Positions 23,403 to 32,509 of a stretch of DNA of 64,000 nt are shown here, piece by piece. The stretch covers positions 2,709,356 to 2,773,355 of the forward strand of contig NZ_NMUQ01000001.1 of assembly GCF_002233675.1 (NCBI RefSeq). Reading direction: 5' to 3'. The notes beneath the pieces were generated by a model that had not been told where the DNA came from, did no database searches, and saw nothing but the letters and a program-made list of their open reading frames with translations. This stretch comes from Paenibacillus herberti. Its GTDB lineage: Bacteria > Bacillota > Bacilli > Paenibacillales > Paenibacillaceae. Positions within the stretch are counted from its first letter, which is position 1, and each line of letters opens with the position of its first letter. Both the position numbers and the translations under genes were made by a program.

Positions 23403-23600
23403 CTGTTCTGCTTTACGTTCCACTAATGTAAGACGTTGGGTTTCGCGACCCTTGACAATCTGAACGGCGACGCCCCCTCCCCCAAAAACGGTGTAACCGC
23501 GGCTCCATCAGCCGCATTCCTTTTCGTAAGGGACGAACATCCCGGCGCATCCCCAATTTTAACCGAGTCGGGCTTTATTATTTTACGGAAAAAGGCCTAC
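23403..23600. other. Non-coding stretch next to the IS30 relic
   Basis: No open frame with a start signal is seen. It contains a C-rich run (CCCCCTCCCCC) and unrelated GC-rich patches. It may include the decayed far end of the IS30 element, but no inverted repeat could be matched to the other end. Confidence 0.3.
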
Positions 23601-24350
23601 ATATGAAAATGCAAGTCAAAAGCGGCAAACTTATCGAAAATATGTTAAATCCCCCAAGCCATTCGGCGGACACTTCAATTTTCCCGGCATTAGCGCATGA
23701 AGCGGTTCAAAGTAAAAAGTACAGCGTTTTCCATACGATGTGCGACGTTATGGAGACGGCTTGCTTGCCTTGTTATTACGCAACCCGACCGCGTAAGGAT
23801 ACGCTTGGTGGCGATGATTTGCCAATTTTGTTGCCTACGAGGAAACGCCCTCTTGTTTCTATGGGTTCACTTCGTTTACTTTATGCCGTAGGACACCGAA
23901 TTTCACCAGCCGCAAGACGTCCCGCATACAGCCAACGGTAGATAGTTTTAAAGCAGACGAATGGCATGCCTCGAACCGTCGCTTCTCCGCAATCTGTTCT
24001 GGTGACCAGTTCAGTTGCAACTGCACATTCATGTCTTTCACAAGCTCAGGGGAGTATTTACCACGAGGCTTAACTCTTCAATGAAAATAAGCCTCCTGAG
24101 CAGATCGGGACTCGTACTCCTGATCCAGACAGCCACGTTTATCTCACGTTGTAATGGAACTATGATGACGACCAAGTTCCCTTCCAATTAATCGTGTCGA
24201 CCATCCCATCTTCACCAGCAGTTTACTTTACAGCGTTCGGTTATGCTAAAATGTGTGTAACCCATGGAGAGATTCTCCTTGTGTAAGGGTTGTTGTGTTG
24301 ACTCCATTTTACAAGAATCTTCCATGGGCTGTTTCTTTTTCTAGGTGTCG
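23600..24350 (-). pseudogene. IS30-family transposase relic
   Basis: On the minus strand an ATG at 24265 with AAGGAGAATCTC starts MGYTHFSITERCK. The sequence then continues through different frames as MGWSTRLIGRELGRHHSSI, YSPELVKDMNVQLQLNWSP, TIYRWLYAGRLAAGEIRCP and ETRGRFLVGNKIGKSS, the N-terminal and middle parts of an IS30 transposase. At least three frameshifts and several stops are present. Most of the DDE core is missing; a short match (PPNGLGDLTYF against the family's NxNGLLREYF) suggests the C-terminal part follows after an internal deletion. The element cannot move by itself. Confidence 0.85.
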
Positions 24351-24369
24351 CACTTCATATTACAATCCG

Positions 24370-25176
24370 TCATTTGTTTAACTCACGCTGCCTCAGCGCC
24401 TCATATAGCACGACCGTGCCCGCCATCGCCACATTAAGCGACTCGGTTCGGCCTTTCATGGGAATAATAACGCCGTAATCCAATTGCTCCAGCGATGCTT
24501 GGGATAGGCCGTCCGCTTCATTGCCAAGCAACAGCCAAAGCGGCCCGGTAAAATCACACTCATAACAGCTGCGAGCCGCTTGCAGGCTCGTGCCGGCAAT
24601 TGTCATGCCTTTGGAGCGCGCCTCTGGCAACATTTCGGTCAGATCTCCCTCCAGCACGGGAAGATGGAACAGCGATCCCATCGTTGAACGCACGGTTTTG
24701 GGATTGTACAAATCAACGCACCCCTTGCCAAGCACAACAGCATCCGCTCCGGCCGCATCAGCGCTGCGGATGATCGTTCCGGCATTGCCCGGATCACGAA
24801 CGCCATCGAGTACAACGACGAGCCCTCGCTCACGGAACAACGCCGCATGGTCAGCGACGGGTTTGTCCACGATCCCGAAAACCGGCGGCGGCGAATCTGT
24901 TCCTGTACATTTGGAAATGACCGAGCGAGCTGCCGCAACGAGCTCAACCGTTGCCCCATGCAGGCGCAGCGGCTCCTCTAGCTCAGAGGGTAAACCGCGC
25001 TCCGCATCGTAAACGACCGTGCGTACCGCTGCGCCGCATATTAGTGCTTCGACTAGCATATGCGTGCCTTCGGCCAAAAATTGCCCCTGTCGATTCCGAT
25101 GTTTCGTCTCCAATAGGGCAGCCCAAGCCTTAACGCGCGGATTGCTGGCAGAGGTTAGTATAAGCTCTGCAGTCAT
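24370..25176 (-). CDS. ysgA: TrmH/SpoU-family RNA 2'-O-ribose methyltransferase (YsgA-like)
   Basis: The 268-residue protein has an N-terminal L30e-like substrate-binding domain (to about 105) and a C-terminal SPOUT knot. The three signature motifs are DPGNAGTIIRSADAAGAD, LLGNEADGLS and IPMKGRTESLNVAMAGTVV. It transfers methyl from S-adenosylmethionine to a ribose 2'-OH in rRNA or tRNA; the target is not known. The ATG overlaps the preceding stop (ATGA). With sspI close by, this is the Bacillus ysgA-sspI neighbourhood, though pheS is not the next gene here, where an IS30 relic follows. Confidence 0.9.
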   Translation of the reverse strand: MTAELILTSASNPRVKAWAALLETKHRNRQGQFLAEGTHMLVEALICGAAVRTVVYDAERGLPSELEEPLRLHGATVELVAAARSVISKCTGTDSPPPVFGIVDKPVADHAALFRERGLVVVLDGVRDPGNAGTIIRSADAAGADAVVLGKGCVDLYNPKTVRSTMGSLFHLPVLEGDLTEMLPEARSKGMTIAGTSLQAARSCYECDFTGPLWLLLGNEADGLSQASLEQLDYGVIIPMKGRTESLNVAMAGTVVLYEALRQRELNK

Positions 25177-25856
25177 CGGCTTTTCACTTCCCGTTCCACC
25201 GCATAAGCTACCTCAAGGCGCAGAATATCCTTGTTTGAGCCGACGATGACGAGCACATCTTCCTTGCCGATAACATGATCCGGGCTCGGTGTAATGTCCA
25301 TCTTACCGTTGTTTTTGATGCCAAGTACATTGCACTGATGACGCGCACGAAGGTCCAACTGCTTCAGCGTACGCCCGATCATTGCATCTGGAGCCTCGAT
25401 TTCGATGATACCGTGCTCAGGCGTCAGCTCGATGAAGTCGAGCACGCTCGGCGAAATGAGATGATGAGCTACGCGTAAGCCCATATCCCGCTCTGGATAA
25501 ACGACGCGGTCAGCTCCAATTTTGCTCAGCACTTTACCATGCAGCTCGTTCTGAGCTTTGACAATCAGGTAGGGTACGCCGAGATCCTTCAAGATGAGCG
25601 TCGTCAAAATACTCGCCTGAATGTCTTCGCCAATGGCGACAACAACAACGTCGAAGTTGCGTACGCCGATTGCGCGCAACGCCTCCTCATCCGTCGTATC
25701 GGCCGAGACCGCATGCGTGACGGTCGACGCGATTTCCTGGATGCGATCCTCGTCGCTATCTATAGCAAGTACTTCAAAGCCCATTTCTGACAGCGATTGG
25801 GCGACGCTGGAGCCAAATCGGCCCATGCCGACGACGGCAAATTGCTTTTTACGCAT
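25173..25856 (-). CDS. Potassium uptake regulatory subunit (KtrA/KtrC, TrkA family)
   Basis: I chose ATG 25856, nine bases after GGCGGAG; the frame opens three codons earlier at GTG. The protein has an N-terminal RCK Rossmann domain (GMGRFGSS, an acidic residue at the end of strand 2 in LAIDSDED) and a C-terminal RCK_C domain (about 145-225). Such subunits form rings on KtrB/KtrD membrane subunits and gate potassium flux in response to ATP/ADP, and often c-di-AMP through the RCK_C domain. No membrane partner is nearby, as with Bacillus ktrC. It is coupled to ysgA by a 4-bp overlap. Confidence 0.9.
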   Translation of the reverse strand: MRKKQFAVVGMGRFGSSVAQSLSEMGFEVLAIDSDEDRIQEIASTVTHAVSADTTDEEALRAIGVRNFDVVVVAIGEDIQASILTTLILKDLGVPYLIVKAQNELHGKVLSKIGADRVVYPERDMGLRVAHHLISPSVLDFIELTPEHGIIEIEAPDAMIGRTLKQLDLRARHQCNVLGIKNNGKMDITPSPDHVIGKEDVLVIVGSNKDILRLEVAYAVEREVKSR

Positions 25857-25989
25857 GCTGAACACTCCGCCTTTCCTAACCCGCTAATGGCTTTCATTAT
25901 ACCATATTGACCCGTCGCTTTCCCGAATGCTCCATGAGCGGAAAGGGCATTATAATCGAGAATTGAATACAGGGGGAGTGACAGAACGG

Positions 25990-26202
25990 ATGAGTCAGTT
26001 TAACCTGCGTGAAGCCATTACCCAGATCGTTCAGGACAAGCCTGAGGGTGAGCTTAGCGAAATTATTCGTGATTCCATCGACAGTGACGAAAAGGCTCTG
26101 CCGGGTCTTGGCGTACTGTTCGAAATGATTTGGAAAGACAGCTCTGCTGCCGAACAGCAAACTCTTGTGGGAAAGCTGCATGGCCATTTGAACAAAGCTT
26201 GA
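25990..26202 (+). CDS. sspI: Small acid-soluble spore protein SspI
   Basis: Seventy residues starting MSQFNLREAITQIVQDK with the family block LPGLGVLFEMIW, matching SspI of Bacillus species in length and pattern. A GGGGGAG site lies upstream; the frame is open further but ATG 25990 gives the canonical N-terminus. SspI is a minor spore-core protein made in the forespore. Its divergent position to ktr/ysgA repeats the Bacillus arrangement and marks the organism as an endospore former. A hairpin terminator follows. Confidence 0.93.
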   Translation: MSQFNLREAITQIVQDKPEGELSEIIRDSIDSDEKALPGLGVLFEMIWKDSSAAEQQTLVGKLHGHLNKA

Positions 26203-26288
26203 GCATACTATCGCGGGAACATTATCCCCGACAATCAACAGCATGTCCTACCATTCAACGCAGATTGCCGCTACCTCGGGAATATCAA

Positions 26289-26322
26289 ACAAGCCAGAGG
26301 CAACGGCCTCTGGCTTGCTCTC
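26289..26322 (+). terminator. Terminator of sspI
   Basis: CAAGCCAGAGGC-AACG-GCCTCTGGCTTG is a perfect 12-bp stem with a tetraloop, followed by CTCTCTTTCCC. Confidence 0.8.
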
Positions 26323-26371
26323 TTTCCCTTGCCTCATCATTGTGTTTAGACTCGACTGGTCGACTCGAATT

Positions 26372-27577
26372 CTAGCTACCGCTCTCGGCCATCTCCGACA
26401 GGTTTACCCAGCGCCGCTCCTCGATGGAACGTTCCACCGCCTCAAGCACCTCCTGGCATTTCACTCCATCAACGAAGCTTGGAGACGGCTGACGATCCTC
26501 CGCAATCGCACTCATAAACTCCAGCACCTCATGCGTAAAGGTATGCTCGAAACCAATCGTATGGCCCGGCGGCCACCAAGCTTCCGAATAGGCATGGGCC
26601 TCATCCGTGCAAAGTACACGGCGGAAGCCTTGTACATCCTCGGCATCATCCGTGAAATAAACTTCCAGCTCATTCATCCGCTCGAAATCGAACCTCAGGC
26701 TTCCTTTGCTGCCGTTGATCTCGAATGCGTTTGTGCTGCGATGTCCGGGAGCAGAGCGCGACGCTTCAAAACTTCCCAGAGCACCGTCGACAAAACGGGC
26801 CATAAACACAGCCGCATCATCCACAGTTACTGGCCCACGCTGTATTTGATCCGTTCCGTCCTTGCCACTTTGTCCTCTCTCTTCTGAAGGAAGTGGCCGC
26901 TCCTTAACGAAAGTCTCGGTCATGCCGATAACCTCTTCGAACTCGCCTACTAGATAGCGAGCCAGATCAACCAGATGCGCTCCAAGATCGCTTTGTGCTC
27001 CAGAGCCTGCGATCTCCTTTTTCAGTCTCCAGACAAGAGGGAACTCTGGATCAACGAGCCAGTCCTGCAGGAACCGCGCACGAAAATGATTAATCTTCCC
27101 TAGCCGGCCCTCTTCAACCAACTTCTTGGCCAGCTTAACCGCTGGCGAGAAGCGATAGTTGAAGCCGGTCATATGTTTTACTCCCGCTTCCTCCGCCGCT
27201 CGCAGCATCGTCCTGGAGTCCGCAAGCGTGATAGCTAGCGGTTTCTCGCACAGGATATGCTTCCCGGAGCGAGCAGCCTCAACCGCAATCTCAAGATGTG
27301 CGTCACTCGGAGTGTTGATGTCAATCAGATCAATATCATCCCGAGCGACCACCTGCCGCCAGTCCGTCTCCAGCTCTTGCCAGCCGAACTGAGCTCGGGC
27401 TGCCTCAGCCCCTGCTGCGTTGCGTCCGCATAACACGGCCATCTCAGGTTGAAGGGGCGCACCACTGAAAAACATCGGCATCGCGCGGTATGCGTTACTA
27501 TGCGCCTTACCCATGAATTTGTAGCCGATCATGCCGACCCGAAGTGTCTTTTTCTTATTGTTGGTTTCAGTTGTCAT
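26372..27577 (-). CDS. Gfo/Idh/MocA-family NAD(P)-dependent oxidoreductase
   Basis: The 401-residue protein begins with a Rossmann fold (VGMIGYKFMGKAHSNAYR, residues about 14-30) and carries the family catalytic motif CEKPLA (about 110) and a later DLGAHLVDLARYLVG with the conserved Asp and His. Members oxidise or reduce sugars and inositols. The long alpha/beta C-terminal domain with HRSTNAFEINGSKGSLRFDFE is typical of sugar-acting forms. The LacI-type regulator gene directly upstream on the same strand probably controls it. The substrate cannot be deduced. Confidence 0.88.
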   Translation of the reverse strand: MTTETNNKKKTLRVGMIGYKFMGKAHSNAYRAMPMFFSGAPLQPEMAVLCGRNAAGAEAARAQFGWQELETDWRQVVARDDIDLIDINTPSDAHLEIAVEAARSGKHILCEKPLAITLADSRTMLRAAEEAGVKHMTGFNYRFSPAVKLAKKLVEEGRLGKINHFRARFLQDWLVDPEFPLVWRLKKEIAGSGAQSDLGAHLVDLARYLVGEFEEVIGMTETFVKERPLPSEERGQSGKDGTDQIQRGPVTVDDAAVFMARFVDGALGSFEASRSAPGHRSTNAFEINGSKGSLRFDFERMNELEVYFTDDAEDVQGFRRVLCTDEAHAYSEAWWPPGHTIGFEHTFTHEVLEFMSAIAEDRQPSPSFVDGVKCQEVLEAVERSIEERRWVNLSEMAESGS

Positions 27578-27630
27578 CCTCTATCCATCTCCTTGCATTT
27601 AGTCCGTTCCGAACCTGTTCCGAACCTCTT

Positions 27631-28632
27631 CTACGTTCGTTTCAAGCTCGATTCCCGTACCACCAACCCAACAGGCAGCTTATCAACCGGCATGCTCTGT
27701 ACCTGCAGTGCAATTAGTGCCGCCATTCGTCCCGTCTCATAAAAGGAAGCAGAAACCGAGGTCAGCGTTGGCTCCATAAGCCGCGCCCCATCTGAATCGT
27801 CAAATCCAGTCAATCCATAGTCTCGACTGGACTCATATCCAAGCTGCCGCAGGCCTTGCAGCAAACCAATCGCCATCCGGTCATTACCCGCCACAAAGGC
27901 ATCCGCCTGTCCCGAGCGCAGCAGTTCAGCCGCCTCTCCGGCAAGCGCCAGCCCGCTGGTCCGGCTGTAATTACCTTGCAGAACAGCGTGCTCCCCCTTG
28001 AGCTCATCCGGCATGGCATCTCGGAAGCCGAGCAGCCGGTCCAAGCTGTTGGAGAAGCCTGGTGGCCCTTTTACAAAAGCCGGTCTGCGCCAGCCCTGTT
28101 GGAGCAAATGCTCAGCCGCCAAAAAACAGCCTCTTCGATGGTCCGTCTCGACTGCTCGATGCTCCAGACCGTCAATCCGCTGATTGACAAACGCAAATGA
28201 TCTTCCCTCCGCATCCAGCTTCAGTAGCTCTTCACGTTCCTCTGCAATATCTCTCGCTCCAAGCAGAATCAACCCGTCTATCTTTTGCTGCCGGAATAGC
28301 AGCCCACATCCCCGGTCCTCTCCCGGCATCCGTTGCAGTAATAGCAAATCTGCCCCATGCTGCTGTGCAGCCTCGCTAATCCCGCCCATCATCTCGTAAA
28401 AATAGTAGGTCGAAAAAAGCTTAGCCTTCGGTACAAAAGGCAGCATAACACCAAGATTGCCACTTCTTTTACGAGCGAATTGCCTCGCCAGTTCATTCGG
28501 CACATATCCGAGCTCCGCCGCCGCCTTCAACACCTTTTCGCGGGTTTTCTCCTTGACGGCGTCTGATTCGCTGAATACCCGAGACACGGTCGCCTCCGAT
28601 ACACCAGCCCGCTCCGCTACCTGCTTGCGCAT
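27631..28632 (-). CDS. LacI-family transcriptional regulator
   Basis: ATG 28632 follows GAGGTG at six bases; a GTG nine bases earlier is also open. The N-terminal helix-turn-helix (VAERAGVSEATVSRVFSE) and hinge region (YVPNELARQFARKRSG) are standard LacI/GalR. The rest is a periplasmic-binding-like effector domain. It precedes the oxidoreductase gene in one likely operon. A near-perfect 18-bp palindrome 66 bp upstream is a candidate operator for autoregulation. The start of the HTH is one or two residues shorter than usual, lacking the MxTIxD lead. Confidence 0.9.
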   Translation of the reverse strand: MRKQVAERAGVSEATVSRVFSESDAVKEKTREKVLKAAAELGYVPNELARQFARKRSGNLGVMLPFVPKAKLFSTYYFYEMMGGISEAAQQHGADLLLLQRMPGEDRGCGLLFRQQKIDGLILLGARDIAEEREELLKLDAEGRSFAFVNQRIDGLEHRAVETDHRRGCFLAAEHLLQQGWRRPAFVKGPPGFSNSLDRLLGFRDAMPDELKGEHAVLQGNYSRTSGLALAGEAAELLRSGQADAFVAGNDRMAIGLLQGLRQLGYESSRDYGLTGFDDSDGARLMEPTLTSVSASFYETGRMAALIALQVQSMPVDKLPVGLVVRESSLKRT

Positions 28633-28697
28633 TCTCTTCACCTCATTCAGCCAACTGCTGATGGCAACATGTTGTCCTCTATAAATTCCGTATCAAT

Positions 28698-28715
28698 AAT
28701 GTACGCGCGTTCATT
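28698..28715. promoter_or_regulatory. Palindromic operator upstream of the LacI-type gene
   Basis: AATGTACGCGCGTTCATT is symmetric except at one position pair, around a central CG, the symmetry expected for LacI/GalR operators. Confidence 0.55.
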
Positions 28716-28807
28716 TTCTCATAAAATCCTTCTAGCTGTCAACGCCACGCCTCTCTATGCCATCTCAATGAGGCAATGAATACCCGATGCAGGCAGCTAC
28801 CTGAACA

Positions 28808-28837
28808 TGAAAAAGCCAACCGATTTCTCGGCTGGCT
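28808..28837 (-). terminator. Terminator of prfC
   Basis: On the minus strand AGCCAGCCGA-GAAA-TCGGTTGGCT is followed by TTTTTCATG; one mismatch interrupts the stem. Confidence 0.75.
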
Positions 28838-28964
28838 CTGCTCCTTTAAACATCGTATTTCTCGAAGGCTCTACTTGTTCAAACACCATATTCCACGAAT
28901 TTCCGACTCCTGCAACAGTCATTGCAGCCTGAGAGCTTAAATCATTCACGCCGCCTTAATGGGC

Positions 28965-30551
28965 TTAAGGAGCCGTTTCTAGGAATTTAGAAGTTGGGTT
29001 TTTGGTCTCTGCGGTACGCATCGCATACTCGTTCTCGAACAGGGCGACATAGTTGCCCTTTTTGTCCTTCACGAGTGTGGAGTTAATGCGGAACTTGGAA
29101 GGATCGATATTTTCTTCAACAATCCAGCGTGCGAACTGGAATGGCATACGCTGCAAAATGACATCGACGCCGTATTCCGCCTTCATCCGATACTCAAACA
29201 CCTCGAATTGCAGCTGTCCAACAACGCCGAGAATCGTATCCTCGAAGCCGCTGGCGGATTGGAACACCTGAATGGTGCCTTCCTCGGTCAGCTGATCAAT
29301 GCCTTTTTCGTACTGTTTCTTCTTGAGCGCATTTTTGATCGAGACTTTGGCGAAAATCTCTGGTGAAAATGTCGGCAGCTCGTCGAACACGACGTTGCCG
29401 CCCTGCGCCAAGCTGTCGCCAATCCTGAAAATACCCGGATCGAACAGACCGATAATATCACCCGGATAAGCAGCCTCAACGATGTCCCGGTCTTGAGCGA
29501 GGAACTGCTGCGGCTGGGCCAGCTTGATATCTTTGCCGATCCGCACATGTTTCACGCTCATACCGCGTTCAAAACGCCCGGAACAGATACGCAGAAAGGC
29601 AATTCGATCCCGATGGGCTGGGTTCATATTTGCCTGGATTTTAAAGACGTATCCACTGAACTTTTCGCTTGTTGGTTCAATAGGGCCATTCGTACTGTTG
29701 CGCGGCTCCGGCTTCGGCGCCAACTGCAGGAAGTTCTCGAGGAATGTCTGCACGCCGAAGTTGTTGACGGCGCTGCCGAAGAATACCGGCGTCAGCTCTC
29801 CTGCCCGAACCTTCTCAAAGTCGAACTGATCACCTGCTACATCCAATAACTCCAGATCCTGCTCAAGCTGATCGGCGAGATAGTCGCCGGCCATCTCACG
29901 GATGATCGGGTCCTTATAGTCGCCTACCTTATTCACCTGGATATTGGAATGGTCGTTGCCCTGGAACAGCTCAACCTGATTCTTCATCCGGTCGTAAACG
30001 CCGCACAGCTCCCGGCCCATTCCGATCGGCCAGTTCATTGGCACCGAACGGATACCAAGCACCCTTTCCAGCTCTTCCATCAGATCGAACGGGCTTTGAC
30101 CTTCGCGATCCAGCTTGTTGATGAAAGTGAAAATCGGAATGCCACGCATACGGCATACTTGGAATAGCTTGATCGTCTGAGCCTCGACGCCCTTGGCAAC
30201 GTCGATCAGCATGACGGCGCTATCCGCCGCTGTCAGCGTACGGTAAGTGTCCTCACTGAAGTCTTGGTGACCAGGCGTATCAAGAATATTGATGCGGTGT
30301 CCGTTGTAATCAAACTGCATAACAGAGGAAGTAACCGAGATACCGCGCTGCTTCTCGATCTCCATCCAGTCGGACGTAGCATGTTTGTTTGCTTTACGAG
30401 CCTTAACTGAACCTGCCTCGCGAATAGCTCCTCCGAACAGCAACAGCTTCTCGGTCAGCGTCGTTTTGCCGGCGTCAGGGTGAGAGATGATGGCGAAGGT
30501 GCGCCGTTTTTCCACCTCTTGTTTAATTTCATCGATTAATGGCTTTGTCAT
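28965..30551 (-). CDS. prfC: Peptide chain release factor 3
   Basis: At 528 residues this is the usual RF3 length. The GTPase domain shows HPDAGKTTL (P-loop), RGISVTSSVMQF (switch I), DTPGHQDF (switch II) and NKLDRE (NKxD). Domains II and III follow with VFQSASGFEDTILGVVGQLQ and VILQRMPFQFARW, typical of RF3 and not of EF-G or LepA. RF3 uses GTP to remove RF1/RF2 from the ribosome after peptide release. The start has AAGGAGACCCAA before the ATG. It appears to be a single-gene unit with its own terminator. Confidence 0.96.
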   Translation of the reverse strand: MTKPLIDEIKQEVEKRRTFAIISHPDAGKTTLTEKLLLFGGAIREAGSVKARKANKHATSDWMEIEKQRGISVTSSVMQFDYNGHRINILDTPGHQDFSEDTYRTLTAADSAVMLIDVAKGVEAQTIKLFQVCRMRGIPIFTFINKLDREGQSPFDLMEELERVLGIRSVPMNWPIGMGRELCGVYDRMKNQVELFQGNDHSNIQVNKVGDYKDPIIREMAGDYLADQLEQDLELLDVAGDQFDFEKVRAGELTPVFFGSAVNNFGVQTFLENFLQLAPKPEPRNSTNGPIEPTSEKFSGYVFKIQANMNPAHRDRIAFLRICSGRFERGMSVKHVRIGKDIKLAQPQQFLAQDRDIVEAAYPGDIIGLFDPGIFRIGDSLAQGGNVVFDELPTFSPEIFAKVSIKNALKKKQYEKGIDQLTEEGTIQVFQSASGFEDTILGVVGQLQFEVFEYRMKAEYGVDVILQRMPFQFARWIVEENIDPSKFRINSTLVKDKKGNYVALFENEYAMRTAETKNPTSKFLETAP

Positions 30552-30841
30552 TTGGGTCTCCTTGCTTCCTGCTATTTATCTTCTTGCAAGCGAATCTGCG
30601 GCTCAAACATGAGGCAGAGTCCGGATCAGATCGGCCTTGTCATAGTTGTGCTCCTTGAAAAGGTGTATTTTCCTGGCTTTGTCGCAGCTGTCTGCAGCCC
30701 TAACTTCAATTAAAACCTGTAAACCCACCTTCGCGCAAGCTAATTCAACGCTAAAAAGGGATAAGTTGCTCCATAAACGCTTCAAATCCTGTCCGGGAAC
30801 CCGAACAGGATTGAAGTACCTTCTATAAAGGGAATGCTGCC
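30552..30841. other. Intergenic region between prfC and zwf
   Basis: I see no gene. It holds the prfC promoter region and, near 30787-30813, an inverted repeat TCCTGTCCGGGAACCCGAACAGGA that probably ends zwf transcription on the minus strand, although the following T-run is short. Confidence 0.45.
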
Positions 30842-32407
30842 TTAGCTGCCGCCCCCACTAATCCAAACCACATTATCTTCCGCCTGGCCATTAACCGGCC
30901 ACCAGAAAAATCCGTCCTGCTTCAGCATACGATCGCCCTCCTCCGGACCCCAAGAACCGGCTGGATACGATTTAAGATCCTCTGGCGACTCACGCCATGC
31001 CTGAGCGATACGGTCGACAAAGGTCCAAGCCGCAGCCACTTCATCCCAGCGAGTGAAGTAGGTGGAATCGCCGCGCGCTGCATCATAGATCAGAAGCTCA
31101 TAAGCCTCAGGCGTATTGATGCCAATCTGGCAGCTTTGGCAGAACTCCATTGCTACCGGCTGAACTTCATTGTCCGCTCCTGGACGCTTGGCATTGATCT
31201 TGAGGTAAATGCCCTCCATCGGGTTGACCCGGATGACGAGCAAATTTGGTCCGAGATTATGCCGCTTCGCAAACAGTACATTATCGGGTACGTTTTTGAA
31301 CTCGATAACAACTTCGGTTGTCTTGACTGGGAGTCGTTTGCCCGTACGGATGTAGAACGGCACGCCCGCCCAGCGGAAGTTATCAACGAATACCTTGGCT
31401 GCAAAATACGTCTCCGTAGAGGACTCCGGATTAACCTTGTCCTCCTCGCGGTAGCCAGGCAGTTCCTTGCCCTTGCTACTGCCAGCCGCATACTGCGCAC
31501 GTACGACGCGCTCGCGCACCTCTTCACTGCCGCTGAACTGACGCAGCGAGCGAAGCACCTTAACCTTCTCGTCGCGAAGGCTCTCTGCATGCAGCTTGGC
31601 AGGAGGCTCCATCGCGATCATCGTAATCATTTGCAAAATATGGTTCTGTCCCATATCGCGCAGAGCACCGGAATGGTCATAATAACCGCCGCGTTCCTCG
31701 ACGCCGACCGTTTCCGAAAGCGTAATTTGCACATTGGCGATATGATTTTTGTTCCAGAGCGGCTCGAACAGCTGGTTGGCAAAACGAAGCACCTGGATAT
31801 TCTGAACCATTTCCTTGCCGAGGTAGTGGTCGATCCGATAGACCTCTTCCTCTTTGAACACCTGGCTCAGCTGGCCGTTCAGTTCACGCGCCGATTCCAG
31901 GTCGTAGCCGAAAGGTTTCTCGATGACGAGCTTATGCCAACCTTTCGATTCCAGTAGGCCGCCGTCGCGCAGATTGAACGATACCGGACCGAACAGCTCT
32001 GGTGCTAGTGCCAGATAGAACAGGCGGTTGCCGTTAATGCCGAATTTCTCGTCCAGCTCACTGGAGAGACGATCGAGCTCACGGAAGCCGTCTACATTAT
32101 GGATATCTAGGGGCATATAGACGAAATGCTGGGCGAACCGTTCCCACAGCTCCCGGTCGGACGGTTTATACCGGCAGAACTCCTGAATCGACTCGTAAAC
32201 GTCCTGGCGGAATTGCTCGTTGTCACGAGGACGGCGCGCAAGCCCGACAACTGCGAAATTCTCCGCCAGCTTGCCTTCTTTATATAGAGAAAACAGCGCC
32301 GGGAACAGCTTTCTCCGTGCCAGATCGCCGGTGGCTCCGAACAGATAGTAGACCGCGCCTTCGGCGGCTGTCAGTTCCTGTTTGTTAGAGTTGTTCATGT
32401 TCCTCAT
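30842..32407 (-). CDS. zwf: Glucose-6-phosphate 1-dehydrogenase
   Basis: A 521-residue enzyme with the NADP-binding GATGDLARRKLFPAL near the N-terminus and the active-site motif RIDHYLGKE (about 190), plus VIEKPFGYDL and FYIRTGKRLP. It oxidises glucose-6-phosphate to 6-phosphogluconolactone, the entry to the pentose phosphate pathway. The start may instead be the ATG three codons later (MNNSNKQ), as GAGG lies very near it; both have weak ribosome sites. No gnd or pgl gene accompanies it here. Confidence 0.95.
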   Translation of the reverse strand: MRNMNNSNKQELTAAEGAVYYLFGATGDLARRKLFPALFSLYKEGKLAENFAVVGLARRPRDNEQFRQDVYESIQEFCRYKPSDRELWERFAQHFVYMPLDIHNVDGFRELDRLSSELDEKFGINGNRLFYLALAPELFGPVSFNLRDGGLLESKGWHKLVIEKPFGYDLESARELNGQLSQVFKEEEVYRIDHYLGKEMVQNIQVLRFANQLFEPLWNKNHIANVQITLSETVGVEERGGYYDHSGALRDMGQNHILQMITMIAMEPPAKLHAESLRDEKVKVLRSLRQFSGSEEVRERVVRAQYAAGSSKGKELPGYREEDKVNPESSTETYFAAKVFVDNFRWAGVPFYIRTGKRLPVKTTEVVIEFKNVPDNVLFAKRHNLGPNLLVIRVNPMEGIYLKINAKRPGADNEVQPVAMEFCQSCQIGINTPEAYELLIYDAARGDSTYFTRWDEVAAAWTFVDRIAQAWRESPEDLKSYPAGSWGPEEGDRMLKQDGFFWWPVNGQAEDNVVWISGGGS

Positions 32408-32509
32408 TCTTTCGTCGTAAATTTTTGGTTGGATCGGGTTGATATGGTATGTAGTGTATCATATCGATGCTTCAACCGCTATTGATCTCATTCAATCTTC
32501 ATGGGTCCT

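Larger units (their letters stand above)
28633..28964. other. Intergenic region with LacI operator and prfC terminator
   Basis: No gene is seen. It contains the promoter side of the LacI gene, the palindrome at 28698-28715 and the prfC terminator at 28808-28837. The remainder (28838-28964) is not coding on either strand. Confidence 0.5.

Noticed and set aside
23603..23941. Plus-strand open frame of 112 codons
   Set aside because: It is antisense to the IS30 relic, and its residues do not resemble any family.
30603..30828. Overlapping 60-codon frames on both strands between prfC and zwf
   Set aside because: Neither has a ribosome site or recognisable motif; the region is better explained as promoter and terminator.
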